Assembly: GCA_946902875.1 (NCBI GenBank)
Contig: OX336343.1
Coordinates: 13,947,361-14,011,360 of the forward strand
Origin: Nematopogon swammerdamellus
Taxonomy: Eukaryota; Arthropoda; Insecta; Lepidoptera; Adelidae
Length of the DNA stretch: 64,000 nucleotides
Reading direction: 5' to 3'
Shown: piece after piece, positions 34,976 through 46,230 of the stretch
How positions within the stretch are numbered: the first letter of the stretch is position 1
How the letters are laid out: every line of letters starts with the position of its first letter
Translations under genes and position numbers: made by a program
Notes under the pieces: generated by a model
Seen by the model: only the letters and a program-made list of their open reading frames with translations
Database searches by the model: none
What the model was told of the DNA's origin: nothing

Positions 34976-35747
34976 TAACCCCTGTCAGAATAGTATTGTG
35001 TAAATATATTTAACCTGTAATAATTTATGTCAACTCTATTCAAAATATAAAAGCAAATTCAGCGTTTGCGAAAATGATGTGTAAAATTTAATATTCATTT
35101 CCGATAATACGAGTACCGCAAATATCTCTGATGTAGGTACTCCGACAATAATTTATTGTCGGTAATAAATCCTGCTTCTTTCCTTTCTTATTTTTTACAA
35201 CGTCATTACATAATCGTCGACATGAATAAGATGCTACAGAATGTTTTAAACCTGCCGTCGTAAATTGCAACTGTAGCTACGTTAGATGAAAACATTAGCT
35301 CTCGTCACTAACAAGCAGATCAAACAAACGTTATTGTTTTAGTATTATGATTATGAGACAACGAGCTATGCAACGAGCGTGCACGTATGAAAAATATTGA
35401 GTATCCTTTATTGTCCGTGACTACCCCGTCGAGATACTGGTGTGATGTTTAGTATCTGAGTTTAGGCAGAGTAAATTGCTATTTCGCACTACAAAAGTGT
35501 GAAATGGGCTTCTTTCCCCCGCTCAAACAAATCCACGCATCTTCAAATCGGGGGTTAATTTTCCTTTGGCGGTGAATTTTATTGGCCCACAATACGTGCT
35601 GGCACCTCCTCGGAGGGTGAAATTGGATTTGCCTGAGATTTCAACTTCGAGCTCATCCATCCAATACGGTTAGCGATGTTTTCGTTTGGCGAATGCACTG
35701 GGGTATGAAGCGCTTCCGTCTTATGAACCGAAACGCAAGGATAGTAC
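34976..35747. other. No gene; an unassigned repeat at 35540-35660
   Basis: 35600-35650 is an inverted relative of 27412-27621. The rest is AT-rich. Confidence 0.4.
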
Positions 35748-36078
35748 TACTCGCTCTAGAACGATAAAAAAGGTATGGACGCCGGACTGCCAAATGCTTG
35801 TATGAGAACTAGCGTCGCCGAGTTGCGGGGAGCGGAGTGTACTTACCGATGATAAGATATTCCACTATTGTGCACACTAAACTTGGCTGTAGTGTGTTTA
35901 CACGTAAACATAGAGCATGCGGGCATTTTAAACAGGTTTTTGCGAACGCGGCCGATGACAGACTGACGGGCCAGCGCGCGACAGTCCAATGAAACAAGTA
36001 TGCTTTTACTTATATCGTGTTACGCTGGCGAGGATAGGGTTCGGGGTCCATACCTTTTTTATCGTTCTATTACTCGCT
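35748..36078. mobile_element. 315-bp hAT-like MITE with 8-bp TSD
   Basis: The element 35756-36070 has 25-bp terminal inverted repeats (tagaacgataaaaaaggtat on both strands, one mismatch at the first base). It is flanked by the exact 8-bp duplication 'tactcgct' (35748-35755 and 36071-36078). An 8-bp duplication fits hAT (or P/Merlin). Non-coding. Confidence 0.85.
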
Positions 36079-36126
36079 ACGGCGTTTAGGTTGTTCTATC
36101 TGACTTCCATATATTCGACAATAGTT

Positions 36127-36243
36127 CGCGTTTTCCGTCCAGTTCAGTGTAGCCGTGGCGTCTAGTTCACCAAGGTGTTATGGACTGACATCACGGATGT
36201 TATAAGTGATGTAGACAACCGTGTCAGTTTCGATAAAAAAAAA
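36127..36243 (+). repeat. SINE family A, 3' end fragment
   Basis: 'ttttccgtccagttcagtgt', 'ctgacatcacggatgttata', 'gtcagtttcgataaaaaaaa'. Confidence 0.85.
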
Positions 36244-37796
36244 ACTTCCCCCCGCGTGCCTTTGTAAACGAAAACATCTTTACCAATAAAAAAATTTTGC
36301 TCGTGCGTTCGATTGTGAAAAATAAAAAAAATACTTCAATATATTTATTTCTATATCTGGCCATAGGAAAGTTGCAAGTGTGCTTCGCCCTCCTCATATG
36401 TAGCTGACAAGAAATGGTTGCGTAGCGTAGGGAGTCTATAGTTAGCCACAGCACCAGCAGACATTCAACACATGACTTGGTTATTTGGGGATGTCTACCG
36501 CCGCCGCCGCAAGCTATTAAGAAGAAGTGCTAATTGATTCTATCAATTATTTCGGGTCAAAGACCGGCGAGCTTTTAGTCCGTCCTGAAACTAAATATAT
36601 CTTGCCTAGACGTAGACAAATGTTTAGAACTAATTATTTTTGAGATGTTGGTATATAATAATCTAGATTCTAGAGCTATCCTTCCTTTCTTTCTTTCTAA
36701 GCCTGATATTTTTACTAAACTATGTAGATATTGTCTTAGATTTAATTTACCTAATAGATTTACACAATTTTCATAAATGACATTATGATTTTCTTGACAA
36801 TTTCTTTTTTTTCACCAAGCATTTATCTCTATCTCTACTTTGTATCTTCTCTATGTCTATCTCTACTCTCTTCTTCTTATAAAAGAGAACGTATGTCTGT
36901 ATGTATGCATGTTTGAGGTAAACTCCAGAACCACTGGACAAATTTTGAAGCTGTTTGAACCAATGAAAAGAGTAATTCTTGACGCTCACTATAGGCTATA
37001 TACCACCACGCTAAATAGCCTTAGGGCTTAGCAGTATAAAAAAAAGTATAGTATGAACGTAAGAGAGAGAGAGAGAATAACAAGAGAAGCGGTAGTTTAT
37101 TATCATATTTGCGTTTAAATCTAATTTACTATTAAACCGAGTCTACCGCGAGCGAAGCCGCGGGCAAAAGCTATCCTAAATAAATATAGCGATTCTACGG
37201 GCGACCGGCAACCCGCAGCAGCGGCCGTTTAAAGAACATCAATATATTAATATCCTTATAGCTCGAGAACCACTTCATCGATTTACATACTGTTTTCACT
37301 GTTACATTCTGTCACTTCCCAAGAGGGTTAGGTTATAAATTATATGAATATAAATCAGAAGCCGCGGACAAAAGCTTGTTAAATATTAATAAAAAAACTG
37401 CAGCGGAAATAATGTATTATTTATAATACATATAACATATAACATATAACATATAAACAACTCGCTATGATTCTGCCTGCACACTTTCTCTGCGGGCTTT
37501 CTTGATTTTATTTCTAGACAAACACGAGTACTTATTATAAAGTTATGCTATGTATGCTCCCAATCGCTCGGTTATTTAAGTCAATTTTACTAATACGTTT
37601 AATGTGTCCATTTCTATCTAAATAAGTAGAGCGAGCGTCATAAATATAAATTCGAGTTTATCGCCGTTGGTGTATTGAACTCGGTAGGTATGTTTGCAGT
37701 GCATTAAACGTATCTTGACTCGTCGAGCAGAACTCTAATCCTTATGCTCTTTTTAAATGTTATACATACATACATACATACATACCTACCACACGC
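36244..37796. other. No gene; repeat G fragment at 37130-37175
   Basis: AT-rich with a (GA)n tract at 37063-37077. 'cgagcgaagccgcgggcaaa' at 37149 is a repeat G head in reverse orientation. 37437-37455 is a tandem 'acatata' repeat. No exon. Confidence 0.45.
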
Positions 37797-38052
37797 TTGT
37801 GATGTCGATCCCGACAATCGGGGTAAGCAGAGCAATCGGAGTTGTGCTACAGGTACTCTTGTAAATTACGGCACAACACCAACCTCCACGTTTAGCAAAG
37901 TATTTGGTCAAGATAACTATCAAGCAGCAAGTAAGGTACGAAGACCCACCTGATGCATGACTCGGTGGAAGGACCGTTCCAAGGTGAGAGGTGGCTATCC
38001 TCTCGCCATTTAGCATGGCATCTTGTCCTTATCCCTTGGTCGCCTTTTACGA
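37797..38052 (+). repeat. Repeat C copy
   Basis: 'cgacaatcggggtaagcaga' start, 'gactcggtggaaggaccgtt', end 'ttggtcgccttttacgac'. A (CATA)n tract precedes it. Confidence 0.8.
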
Positions 38053-38761
38053 CGAAATTTTATATTAAAGAAATATTCCAATTTCATAATTTTGTCCAAT
38101 ATATATAGTTCATATTAAACTCTTGGTCCTTTCCCGGACGACACTGGTTAGGAACGTGCCGGCACTACCATTTCGGCATGCCGGGCGCTCTGCGAAAATT
38201 ATTGGATGAACAGTAAAAAAAGTTTGTGCAAAATTTCAGCTCAGTTGGGTGGAACTGGTTAAAATTCAGTTGAAAGATTTGACGACATACTAACAAGTGA
38301 AGATAAATAAAAGCTTTTGAAATAGGTATAGATAGCACACTCTAACTTTGTCCATGTGGAAGTGGGTGGGTGTATAACGCGCGCTCACTCTAACAGTATA
38401 AGTATGCATTCAGTGCTCTAGCGGGGTGATAACCCCATGTACCTTTGAGGAAATATGTATAGAGTTATCGCTCCGAAGAAATAAACAGAGAAGCGATGTC
38501 CCAGCGGCTGAGGTATGGGGTAAGGTAGCGGGGAGGCGGAGCACAGAGTCGAGCGGAAGAGGGGAGCGCGCGCGGGGCGGGAAGCGTGCGGGAGACGGTC
38601 TGGCGGCCGGTGTGGGGGGGCTCGCGCCCAACGACGTTACGACGAAAATTTCAAATGTGCGACGCGCGAGTCTCGAGTCAGCATCTGAAAAAAGGTATTA
38701 GTCTTACGACTGTTACACCGTTACCGGGCTTTTTGGCGCGGTTTCCCGCGCGAGGCCTGCC
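38053..38761. other. No gene; GC-rich stretch 38480-38640
   Basis: Overlapping frames on both strands through a G-rich stretch. There is no domain or splice evidence. Confidence 0.35.
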
Positions 38762-38867
38762 GTCACTTTGTCCGCCCTATATAAAATAGGGCAGTCGCCA
38801 TGGCCGGCCGGCTGACGATTTAGTAGCGGTCACTTTGTCCGCCCTAAGTTAGGGCGGTCGCAGTGAC
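38762..38867 (+). repeat. Two tandem hairpins with a shared 16-base leader
   Basis: 'gtcactttgtccgccc' begins at 38762 and again at 38829. Each is followed by an inverted segment: stems at 38774-38792, and at 38839-38857 inside an outer 'gtcac..gtgac' at 38829-38867. Confidence 0.75.
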
Positions 38868-39566
38868 CGACTGCTGGCTAGGGGTGAGCGGCATCGAAGC
38901 CGCTACTGCTGCTGGCACGACGCGCGAGTGGGACGGGCAGGGCTGCAGCGATGTTTCGAAATTAGAAAGTCTCCCAGGAAACCTCTTGTATGTGAACAAC
39001 GTCCCCAGTTAAAAGGCTTTTAATTTTAGTATCATTTCGTGTGAACGTCGGTCGGTAATATACCCTAATTATTGCACCGCAACACCGATTACCTTACCCC
39101 GATTGTTGGTATACTTCGTGATAGTATATCTATGTAGTTGTATGTATGTGAATGCCGTATTAACACATCTCACACACGCCCATAGAGTAACTTATATGGG
39201 GGAGTTTCACACGCCTCACCAACTACACACATTCTCAGTGTAATAATTAAATAATAGAGAATTAATTAATTAGTGTAAATAATAGAGAGAAGAGGATCTG
39301 TCTCCTCGTAGTTAATGAATGGGAGCGAACTGTATACTTTCTAGCTTGTTAGTTATGTGAGTAAACAGGCGTGTATGACAATGTGGAATATTAATATTTT
39401 GGGTTTGAGCCAAAATAATATGTATGGTGAGAATTACCCGGTGACATCGGCGCTTGCGCATTATTACTTCATCACTGTTATTATTCTTATCTATTACGCC
39501 AAGAGTCCGAGAAATATACGACGTCTATTTAATTTTACGTGTTTTCGTTTTTCTTTATTTAATGCG
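38868..39566. other. No gene recognised
   Basis: A short repeat C start in reverse orientation at 39064-39115. The remainder is unassigned. Confidence 0.4.
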
Positions 39567-39605
39567 CACTATGTGGCGCCGAGCCACCCACAAGGTGTCT
39601 AGCCG
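39567..39605 (-). repeat. LINE family D, terminal 39 bp
   Basis: 'gtggcgccgagccacccaca' is the reverse complement of the family D end. It is directly followed by a hairpin. Confidence 0.6.
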
Positions 39606-39623
39606 GGAATCCGAGGAATCCGA

Positions 39624-39699
39624 GAAATTTGAGGTGGCAGGCGCTGCCACCTCAAATTTCAAGGAGCAAGAGGGGGACCCCCCCCCCCCCCCCCCCCCC
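39624..39699. repeat. 17-bp hairpin followed by (C)22
   Basis: The arm 39624-39640 pairs perfectly with 39644-39660. A homopolymer of 22 C follows at 39678-39699, preceded by GGGGG. Confidence 0.93.
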
Positions 39700-39739
39700 A
39701 TCCGCCCCATAAAATGAGCAAGAAAAACATACACTTTAG

Positions 39740-39784
39740 AGAACATCTGCAGCGAACAGTACCTACGTTCGCAGCAGATGTTCT
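39740..39784. repeat. 18-bp hairpin, one mismatch, 9-base loop
   Basis: The arm 39740-39757 pairs with 39767-39784. It lies 80 bases from the previous hairpin. Confidence 0.9.
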
Positions 39785-40713
39785 ATGGCTCTTCCACACG
39801 AGCACTCTGGTCGGCGCGACGGTTGACAGAGAACTCAAATTTTCTTAACTATAAATCAGGTGTGATAATGAAAACGTTTAATTTTCCAGAAATCGAAACG
39901 GAATCGTCATGGCGGACTCATCCTTCGCGTCCCATTTCCCGATTTACAGCAGTACGTCCGCCACTTATATTCCTAACTCAATGCTAAACCACTAAACCTA
40001 GGCTAGTTGTTAAGCTGAATTGAGTGATTTAATCTGTGACTGTAGAATTTTTAAAATTGTATTGGTGATATGACAAAGCCTAAATACATGAGAGGTACAT
40101 CTAGAAGTAACTACTAAAGGAAAACCCGCAACAGTTCCATATTTTTGCAGTTAAAAATATTACACACAAATTTACATATAAAAAAATATTACTCATAATA
40201 TTATGTAGTGAAACAAATTATTTAATTCAGCATACTACACACATATATAATTTCTAACCACAACAACGTATATACTTTACTATATAAATAACTTATGTAT
40301 TTATACAGAATGTGCTAACCTACGAGATGCTAACACTATGTATATGCACTGTAATAAATATAACACGAAATAAAAAACTTATAACAACCTTAATAACATA
40401 ATTTCATAATATTAAAACAAATACAGTGTTGCATGTAATCGTTCGTACAATATCATTGTATTTTATTGTACGTCTATTGAAAACACTTATACTGTAAACG
40501 TTCTTTATGCCAGGGCCGTAACTATGCAGCGATAACTGGGGCACACACTTACGAAGCCATTATGACTGGTGTTTTTTCATCAAACAATTTATAAAATAAA
40601 TAAATGGGGCTACGGGCACACTCCGCGCCCCGCCGCCGCCGCCGTTTGGGAGGACTGAATAGAAAAAGTATTTATTTTGTGGCATGTTTGTGTTTTAAAT
40701 TGTAATCGTCATA
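39785..40713. other. No gene recognised
   Basis: AT-rich with a CCGCCGCCGCC run at 40628-40644. Nothing coding. Confidence 0.45.
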
Positions 40714-40846
40714 GGCCCACTTGCACCAACACGAATTTAACGATATAAACCAGTTTAACTCGTTAAGCTAGTACCCGTTGACTGTGGGAACCGCGTTTAA
40801 ATCCATAACTCGCTACTTAACTCTAAATTCGTGTTGGTGTTAGTTA
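40714..40846. mobile_element. 'ggcccacttgcacc' MITE, single copy
   Basis: Same family as the dimer at 57718-58001: 'ggcccacttgcaccaacacg' start, 'tgactgtgggaaccgcgttt', 'aactcgctacttaactc'. The last ~14 bases of the right end have decayed. Confidence 0.8.
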
Positions 40847-41029
40847 ATTTTATTCAAGTTTGTCATAAGTATTTCCCAATTTTGGAATGGAATAATAATG
40901 GAACAATAGAAAGAAAGAAAGAAACAAAGAAATTTATTAATGAAAAAAGTGCGGAAAATGTATGACAAAGTCTGAAATAGCCTAAGATAATTTCGCCCGT
41001 TTAGAGTCTCTGCAATTCAACGGACGTCT

Positions 41030-41385
41030 TGTGGCCTCCTAGCCCCACAGATGGATCGGACGTCTAGATCGTCGGATTTAAATCCGCGGAAAAATCTAAC
41101 GCGTTAGATTTTGATCTTTGGGGCTATTTAAAAGAAAAAGTTTGCGGGAAACCAGTGGAAAACTTGACAGAGCTCAAAGAAAGAATTACGGCAGTAGCTC
41201 AGGTGGACGTATCTGCACTTGCATCGATTACTTGCTCGACACATCATCGGGGCATTTGTGAGAGAGAAGATGTCGAGATAGCATTCGTGCAGGTAGTAAA
41301 CAATTTGAACATCTACTTTAACAGGTTAATAAATACTAATTACTTCAAGTGTGTTTATTTTATTCCAATTCGTAGTTGGTAGAAC
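41030..41385 (+). pseudogene. Tc1/mariner-type transposase, C-terminal fragment
   Basis: R-S-S-D-L-N-P is followed, after frameshifts, by D-L-W-G-Y-L-K-E-K-V and E-N-L-T-E-L-K-E-R-I. This is the region around and after the third catalytic acidic residue of IS630/Tc1/mariner DDE transposases. A TAG and shifts lie between the blocks. N-terminal parts are absent. Confidence 0.7.
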
Positions 41386-41889
41386 AGTTATCAAATTCCT
41401 ATCGGTCCTTTTGCATTTAAATAACAATATCTCATAAATTATTGGGCAAATCGGTAAGTGATGTCTGATGTACCATTTTAAGAACTACATTAGATGGGCG
41501 TATTTTTGTTGCATAATGCCACTTTAGTGTAGTTATTTTTTTTCACCGTGAAGGGCCAAATTCAAGGCATGAGGCTGAAAAAAAATTACATGTGGCTCTT
41601 ATCACGTGGCTCATGTGGTTTTTCAGATAAGCAGGATTAAATATGAAAAAATAAATTATACCGTGTGAAAGCCTTACTTTTTAACCGTGTGAAAGCCTTA
41701 CTTTTTAGGAATATTTGACAAAACTAGATTTAAGAAAATCTCGCATTTGTACTTGTAGCATTTAAAAAAATGATCTGAGGGAGAAAATTTTGGATTTTTA
41801 CAAAAATGACAATATCTCAAAACCTAAGCCATTCTTACTAAAATTACATATTCTGAGAGGTAATTAGCAGCCCTATTTTAGTTAGTTTT
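41386..41889. other. No gene; likely 3' flank of the transposase remnant
   Basis: Contains a 23-bp tandem duplication at 41660-41707 ('gtgaaagccttactttttaa'). AT-rich. Confidence 0.45.
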
Positions 41890-42110
41890 GTCGACGGATT
41901 ATCGTCGGTTTCTCGTCTGAATAGAAGCGCTGGCTATGGCGCTTGTTAATACGTTTGAAAAGTCCCATGTTGAAAGTATGAACATTATGCCTTGGAAACA
42001 CACTTGCCGGTGGACAATCTCTATAAAATAAAATCGAAAGACCAAAACGAGATAAACAAAACGAAACGGAGCGGGATGGCGCTCTACAAAACTTTTTTGT
42101 CACGTTTCTC
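41890..42110 (-). pseudogene. LINE family E, C-terminal fragment
   Basis: The - frame includes P-P-A-S-V-F-P-R-H-N and M-G-L-F-K-R-I-N-K-R-H, the conserved end of jockey/CR1-like LINE reverse transcriptases. Related copies are at 43600-44075 and 63690-63895. Confidence 0.65.
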
Positions 42111-42355
42111 CCAAACGGCGGCGCACTACTTCTCGGGAATTTGCATGTAATTCGATTCCTTGACCTCGGGAATCGCGACAAACTTGAGAAAATATGATAT
42201 CGGGTGTGTAATTTTTGCATGTTCTAATTTCGAGCCAAAAGAAAGCGAATCCATCGTCAATGCCAGTGTTACCGTTTATAGTCATGACATTGCTTTGGTT
42301 GGTACTTAGTAAGTATAGTAGCGAGTTAAGTTAATGTTCCGACTGTCGAGGGTGA

Positions 42356-42862
42356 GGAAGGGGGAGAGGGAGGGGGAGAGGGAGAGGGAGAGGGTGAGGG
42401 AGAGGGAGAGGGAGAGGGAGAGGGAGAGGGAGAGGGAGAGGGAGAGGGAGAGGGAGAGGGAGAGGGAGAGGGAGAGGGAGAGGGAGAGGGAGAGGGAGAG
42501 GGAGAGGGAGAGGGAGAGGGAGAGGGAGAGGGAGAGGGAGAGGGAGAGGGAGAGGGAGAGGGAGAGGGAGAGGGAGAGGGAGAGGGAGAGGGAGAGGGAG
42601 AGGGAGAGGGAGAGGGAGAGGGAGAGGGAGAGGGAGAGGGAGAGGGAGAGGGAGAGGGAGAGGGAGAGGGAGAGGGAGAGGGAGAGGGAGAGGGAGAGGG
42701 AGAGGGAGAGGGAGAGGGAGAGGGAGAGGGAGAGGGAGAGGGAGAGGGAGAGGGAGAGGGAGAGGGAGAGGGAGAGGGAGAGGGAGAGGGAGAGGGAGAG
42801 GGAGATGGAGAGCGTGAGCGAGAGCGTGAGCGAGAGCGTGAGCGAGAGCGAGAGGGAGAGGA
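42356..42862. repeat. (GGGAGA)n hexanucleotide satellite, ~0.5 kb
   Basis: Almost pure GGGAGA from about 42370 to 42800, then GAGCGT/GAGCGA variants. Both strands stay open through it (R-E repeats on +, S-P repeats on -), which explains the long frames there; neither is a gene. A repeat G head in reverse orientation (42868-42906) borders it. Confidence 0.97.
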
Positions 42863-42909
42863 AGATAAATCGAGTCTACCGCGAGTTAAGCCGCGGGAAA
42901 AAGCTAGTA

Positions 42910-43269
42910 CACTTATATATGACAATATACTTGTGCATGTACAATCTACTGTATGTACGAATGTCGTTGTACATAATTATGTAGGTACCTACTCTTAGTT
43001 GCCAATGAAAGGGACAAAAAACACGATCTCATTGACTTTTTGCTCTAATCGACCGCTTTGTGATAAAGCCAGGCCGTATCGTTACAAAAGAGTAACTCGC
43101 AAAAGGAGCCTGTAAATATTGACGAAGGATCGTTAGCAGGGATTCGGACAGGGGGACGAGGGTCCAAATTGAAGGGTAGGGGCAAAAGAAATCTATACCA
43201 CAGAAGTCTCATTATCATACATTGCACAATTGCACATTGCACATTACCAATTGTTGGCTGGGATGCACT
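42910..43269. other. No gene recognised
   Basis: Unassigned sequence between the satellite and the LINE D fragment. Confidence 0.4.
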
Positions 43270-43455
43270 TCATTTATCGGGCTTTCCGCGGATTCTTACC
43301 TACCAGTCGGTTCTGTAGATCTTTCCCTTCTATAGAACCGGCAAACTCTAGAACGCTCTCCCATATATTTCCCTCCAAGTCAGGTCTCAGATCTTTTAAG
43401 TGGGCCATGAATGACCTGTCAGGCTGGAATGGCATTCGCAACCCCCGCATATGAT
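43270..43455 (+). pseudogene. LINE family D, C-terminal and 3' fragment
   Basis: The + frame has R-F-C-R-S-F-P and W-N-G-I-R-N-P-R around the 3' module. It matches the 49-kb copy. Confidence 0.65.
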
Positions 43456-43542
43456 TAGTAAGCAAATGAGCAAAGACAGACATGTTTTAATTTCGTCTTT
43501 GTGCACTTTACTCTCGTTTTTTTTTTATGTTAACTAGCATGG

Positions 43543-44090
43543 GTGGCAGTGCCGAGAGACCAAAGGTGCAGTCGACAGAGCCAAAATCACCTCTCCTCGC
43601 GAAACCACGCTCAGTTAGGTGCCATGCCAGCAGATTTGCGGACTGTTGCTAGGCTGTCTAGCCCGTTAATACGACGCTTGAAGACACCCAGGTTAAAGGA
43701 TTCAGGAAATACACTCGCCGGAAGACAGTTCCACACTCTAGCGGTGCGACAAAGAAACGATTTAGAGAACCGATGGGTTCTCAAAAGCCCAATGTCAACA
43801 ACAAAAGGGCGCTGAGTCTCTCTGCGACGAGTCATGCGGAGATAGGACGGGTGGCAGGAATAAGGGATACTAGTTCCGCAGAGCAGGGTCCGTGATAGTA
43901 TCTGTAAAACAGACTAACCGAACTCGAGGAGTCTGTGTCTCTTCTGTCCTTTTCAATTGTTCGGTAGCGGCGATCAGCGGGTCGCCCGCCGGACTCCAGA
44001 GCGGGTCCTGCGGACCTGAACAAACACATTTTGACGGCGCTGTTGCTGAGGCTCGCTGCGTGTTTATGAGGGTTTGATTGAGGATCACAG
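43543..44090 (-). pseudogene. LINE family E reverse transcriptase, C-terminal part
   Basis: On the - strand: S-L-F-Y-R-Y-Y-H-G-P-C-S-A-E-L and L-I-P-A-T-R, then after a frameshift near 43835 M-T-R-R-R-E-T-Q-R-P-F, S-F-L-C-R-T-A-R-V-W-N-C-L-P and F-K-R-R-I-N. This is the usual C-terminal signature after the reverse transcriptase thumb in jockey/CR1-like LINEs. Its 3' untranslated part continues to about 43543. Confidence 0.8.
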
Positions 44091-44809
44091 AAAGTGCCAA
44101 AACAGTGTTCGGCCTACTTTTTGGTAATTTGCATTGCTTGCTTTATTTTACGACGCACATGCTGCCAACAGTAAATACGTACGTTTTTACACATGCAATA
44201 ACAAACGCTGTGGAATGTTCAAAATAAATTTCTAAATACCTACAGCTTTGGTTTTTTTTTTAATCCAAAGGAATGAAAGAAAGAAACAATAGAATTTTTT
44301 TAAGACAGTACAGTACGCTTAATAATGAGTAACATACACATACAAGAAGGAAAGAGATAATTATTTAAACAAACAAAAAACAATGTTTTTAAAAAGGACT
44401 AAACAGTTTAAAAGAAAAATTCCTAGACCCTATAGATTTAAAACGAAAAACGTGGGGTGCGTCCAATAGATAATTGATGCATGAATATTGAACTTCACTT
44501 CACTAACAATTTATATTGCACTGTAAACGATACGAACTGCCGCATGAGTTTTCTCAACGGCAGCTTCTCTCTAAACTCCATAGCTCGCTTTGTTGTCTGT
44601 CTTTTGTTCATTTGTTTGTGCTGTACAAATAAAATGACTCGCTGTCTTGTCTAATTGTTTTGTACAACATTTTGCAATTGAAATTAAAATAACTTCCCGA
44701 TGAACTGGAGACTTGAAACTTTAATGCGTCTCACAGGCTTCCACGAAACAGTTATCGCCCTCAGTTATTTATTAATTATAGGTACAAATTTTTTATTTTC
44801 ATATATAGA
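44091..44809. other. No gene recognised
   Basis: AT-rich, no frame of interest. Confidence 0.45.
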
Positions 44810-45066
44810 AGGTCAGAGGTCACTGTGACTACTATATCTCAAGTTGCAAACATTTCAATATACTTTCTTCAGAAGAAAGAAGGCGCCTGGCAGACATGAC
44901 ATTGAGATTTGACGTGATGGGCGGGCGCGTAGACAGTGCAGAACTGCTGGGGGAATTGGCACTGAATGTCCCGACAATCCGGACGCGTCGTACTCCACTG
45001 TTCCGCGAGCCCGCGCATTGCACCAACTATGCTCAAAATTCTAAGGTTCGAGATTTAAATCTATAG
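44810..45066 (+). pseudogene. R1/jockey-like LINE reverse transcriptase, C-terminal fragment
   Basis: The + frame reads D-Y-Y-I-S-S-C-K-H-F-N-I-L, then R-R-R-L-A-D-M-T-L, R-V-D-S-A-E-L-L and R-T-R-R-T-P-L-F, with C-T-N-Y-A before the stop near 45064. This is the C-terminal domain of R1/jockey-type LINEs. A family different from D and E. Confidence 0.75.
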
Positions 45067-45687
45067 ATTCGCTCTGCATAATAATTAGATATTGCTCAGA
45101 AGATCTTCGGCTAAGCCGAAATATACTTAATTTGCTGAGAGTAAGGTTAATACACTTTACGTTTTCTCTGCTACTCGCCAGCCCATTCATGAGACGACGT
45201 AATTATTTGAATTTCTTTAAGTATTTCTAAACCATTTTTATTTTTTCTGCAACGCATTCGCTCGATATAAACACACTCTTCAATGTACATTTTACCAAGA
45301 TCCTTACTAAGAGGTATTCAGTGCACTAAAACCACCGAATACCTACTAATTCTTTCAGGTGGTCATTTGGCAGGTTGCCATCACCACTCCACGGCCGCCA
45401 GAAAAAAACTCATTCTCTGGTCATCTCAAGACAAATGTAGCCGGCCCAGTGCCATTTGAATTTTACTGCTAGCTTGTGAAATCCCATCCTTGCTCGTCCA
45501 CTTTCTTATGTTGTTCGTGCGTCTGTATTACTCTGAAAAATTCTCATACTTAGTACCTGCTATTAATAGTATCTGCTATTTTAAGTACTTGACTGTTGAA
45601 AATTGCGTACTTTTATGAGAGATACCTGATCAGAAAGGCTGTCTTCTATTTTTGTGTCACTCTCAAAGTCAGAATTTTTTTTTATGG
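45067..45687. other. No gene recognised
   Basis: No frame or repeat of note. It lies in the probable promoter-side region of the claudin-like gene. Confidence 0.4.
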
Positions 45688-45816
45688 AAATTACGAATTA
45701 TAATAAATTATGGGAACCTGCGCGCGCCAGACTAACGCAGAGGTGTAGTCCGACGGCGCCCACGGGCATTCGGATATTTACGGGGGCTGCGAATACCATG
45801 TCAGCCGGCTAGGTTA
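45688..45816 (-). repeat. LINE family D, divergent 3' end copy
   Basis: Nearly identical to 25445-25592 ('ggtgtagtccgacggcgccc', 'gggggctgcgaataccatgt'). Confidence 0.7.
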
Positions 45817-45924
45817 TTTTACTATCAATGTCAAATACTTCCTGTTGTGAAAGTATCTCCGTTATAGTTTTATTTGAATAATATATATTAGCAATTTAGA
45901 ATTCTCAGATGAAGTACAAGGAAC

Positions 45925-46020
45925 CTGGCACCTAGTCTAATTCTGACGAGAACATGGTGTGATGGCCTGTCATTACGGATGCACTAGATGACGAAGCCAA
46001 TGATTTTACGTTCCATAAAG
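45925..46020 (+). repeat. Decayed SINE family A tail abutting exon 1
   Basis: 'aacctggcacctagtctaat', 'ggtgtgatggcctgtcatta', 'cggatgcactagatgacgaa' and 'acgttccataaag' align in order with the SINE A 3' body. It ends about 30 bases before the claudin-like start codon. Confidence 0.65.
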
Positions 46021-46049
46021 AAGTATCCGTGTGCGCAGGAAACAAACAA

Positions 46050-46230
46050 ATGGAGACGGACAAGATGTCGACGGCGTCTTCCGTGGGGGCGGACCGGCGG
46101 CCGCTGATGCAGGCGCTGGTCTTGGAGCGGCGCACCCTCTTCGCCTGCACCGTCCTCGTCGGTCTCTGTACCTTCGTCTGGATAGCCGCCGTCTGCACAG
46201 AGCAGTGGGTGCACATTGACGGCGGAGACG
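46050..46230 (+). CDS. Claudin-like gene, exon 1 (coding)
   Basis: Starts M-E-T-D-K-M; a second in-frame ATG at 46065 has a purine at -3 and could be the true start. Encodes the cytoplasmic N-terminus, TM1 and W54 up to G-G-D. Ends phase 1 before donor 'gtgagt' at 46231. 'gtgtgcgcag' at 46029-46038 may be an acceptor for an upstream untranslated exon. Its last ~35 bases are the founder of the 41-bp array that follows. Confidence 0.85.

Noticed and set aside
42326..42984. Long R-E and S-P repeat proteins on both strands
   Set aside because: These are the translation of the GGGAGA satellite; any hexamer without stops gives this.
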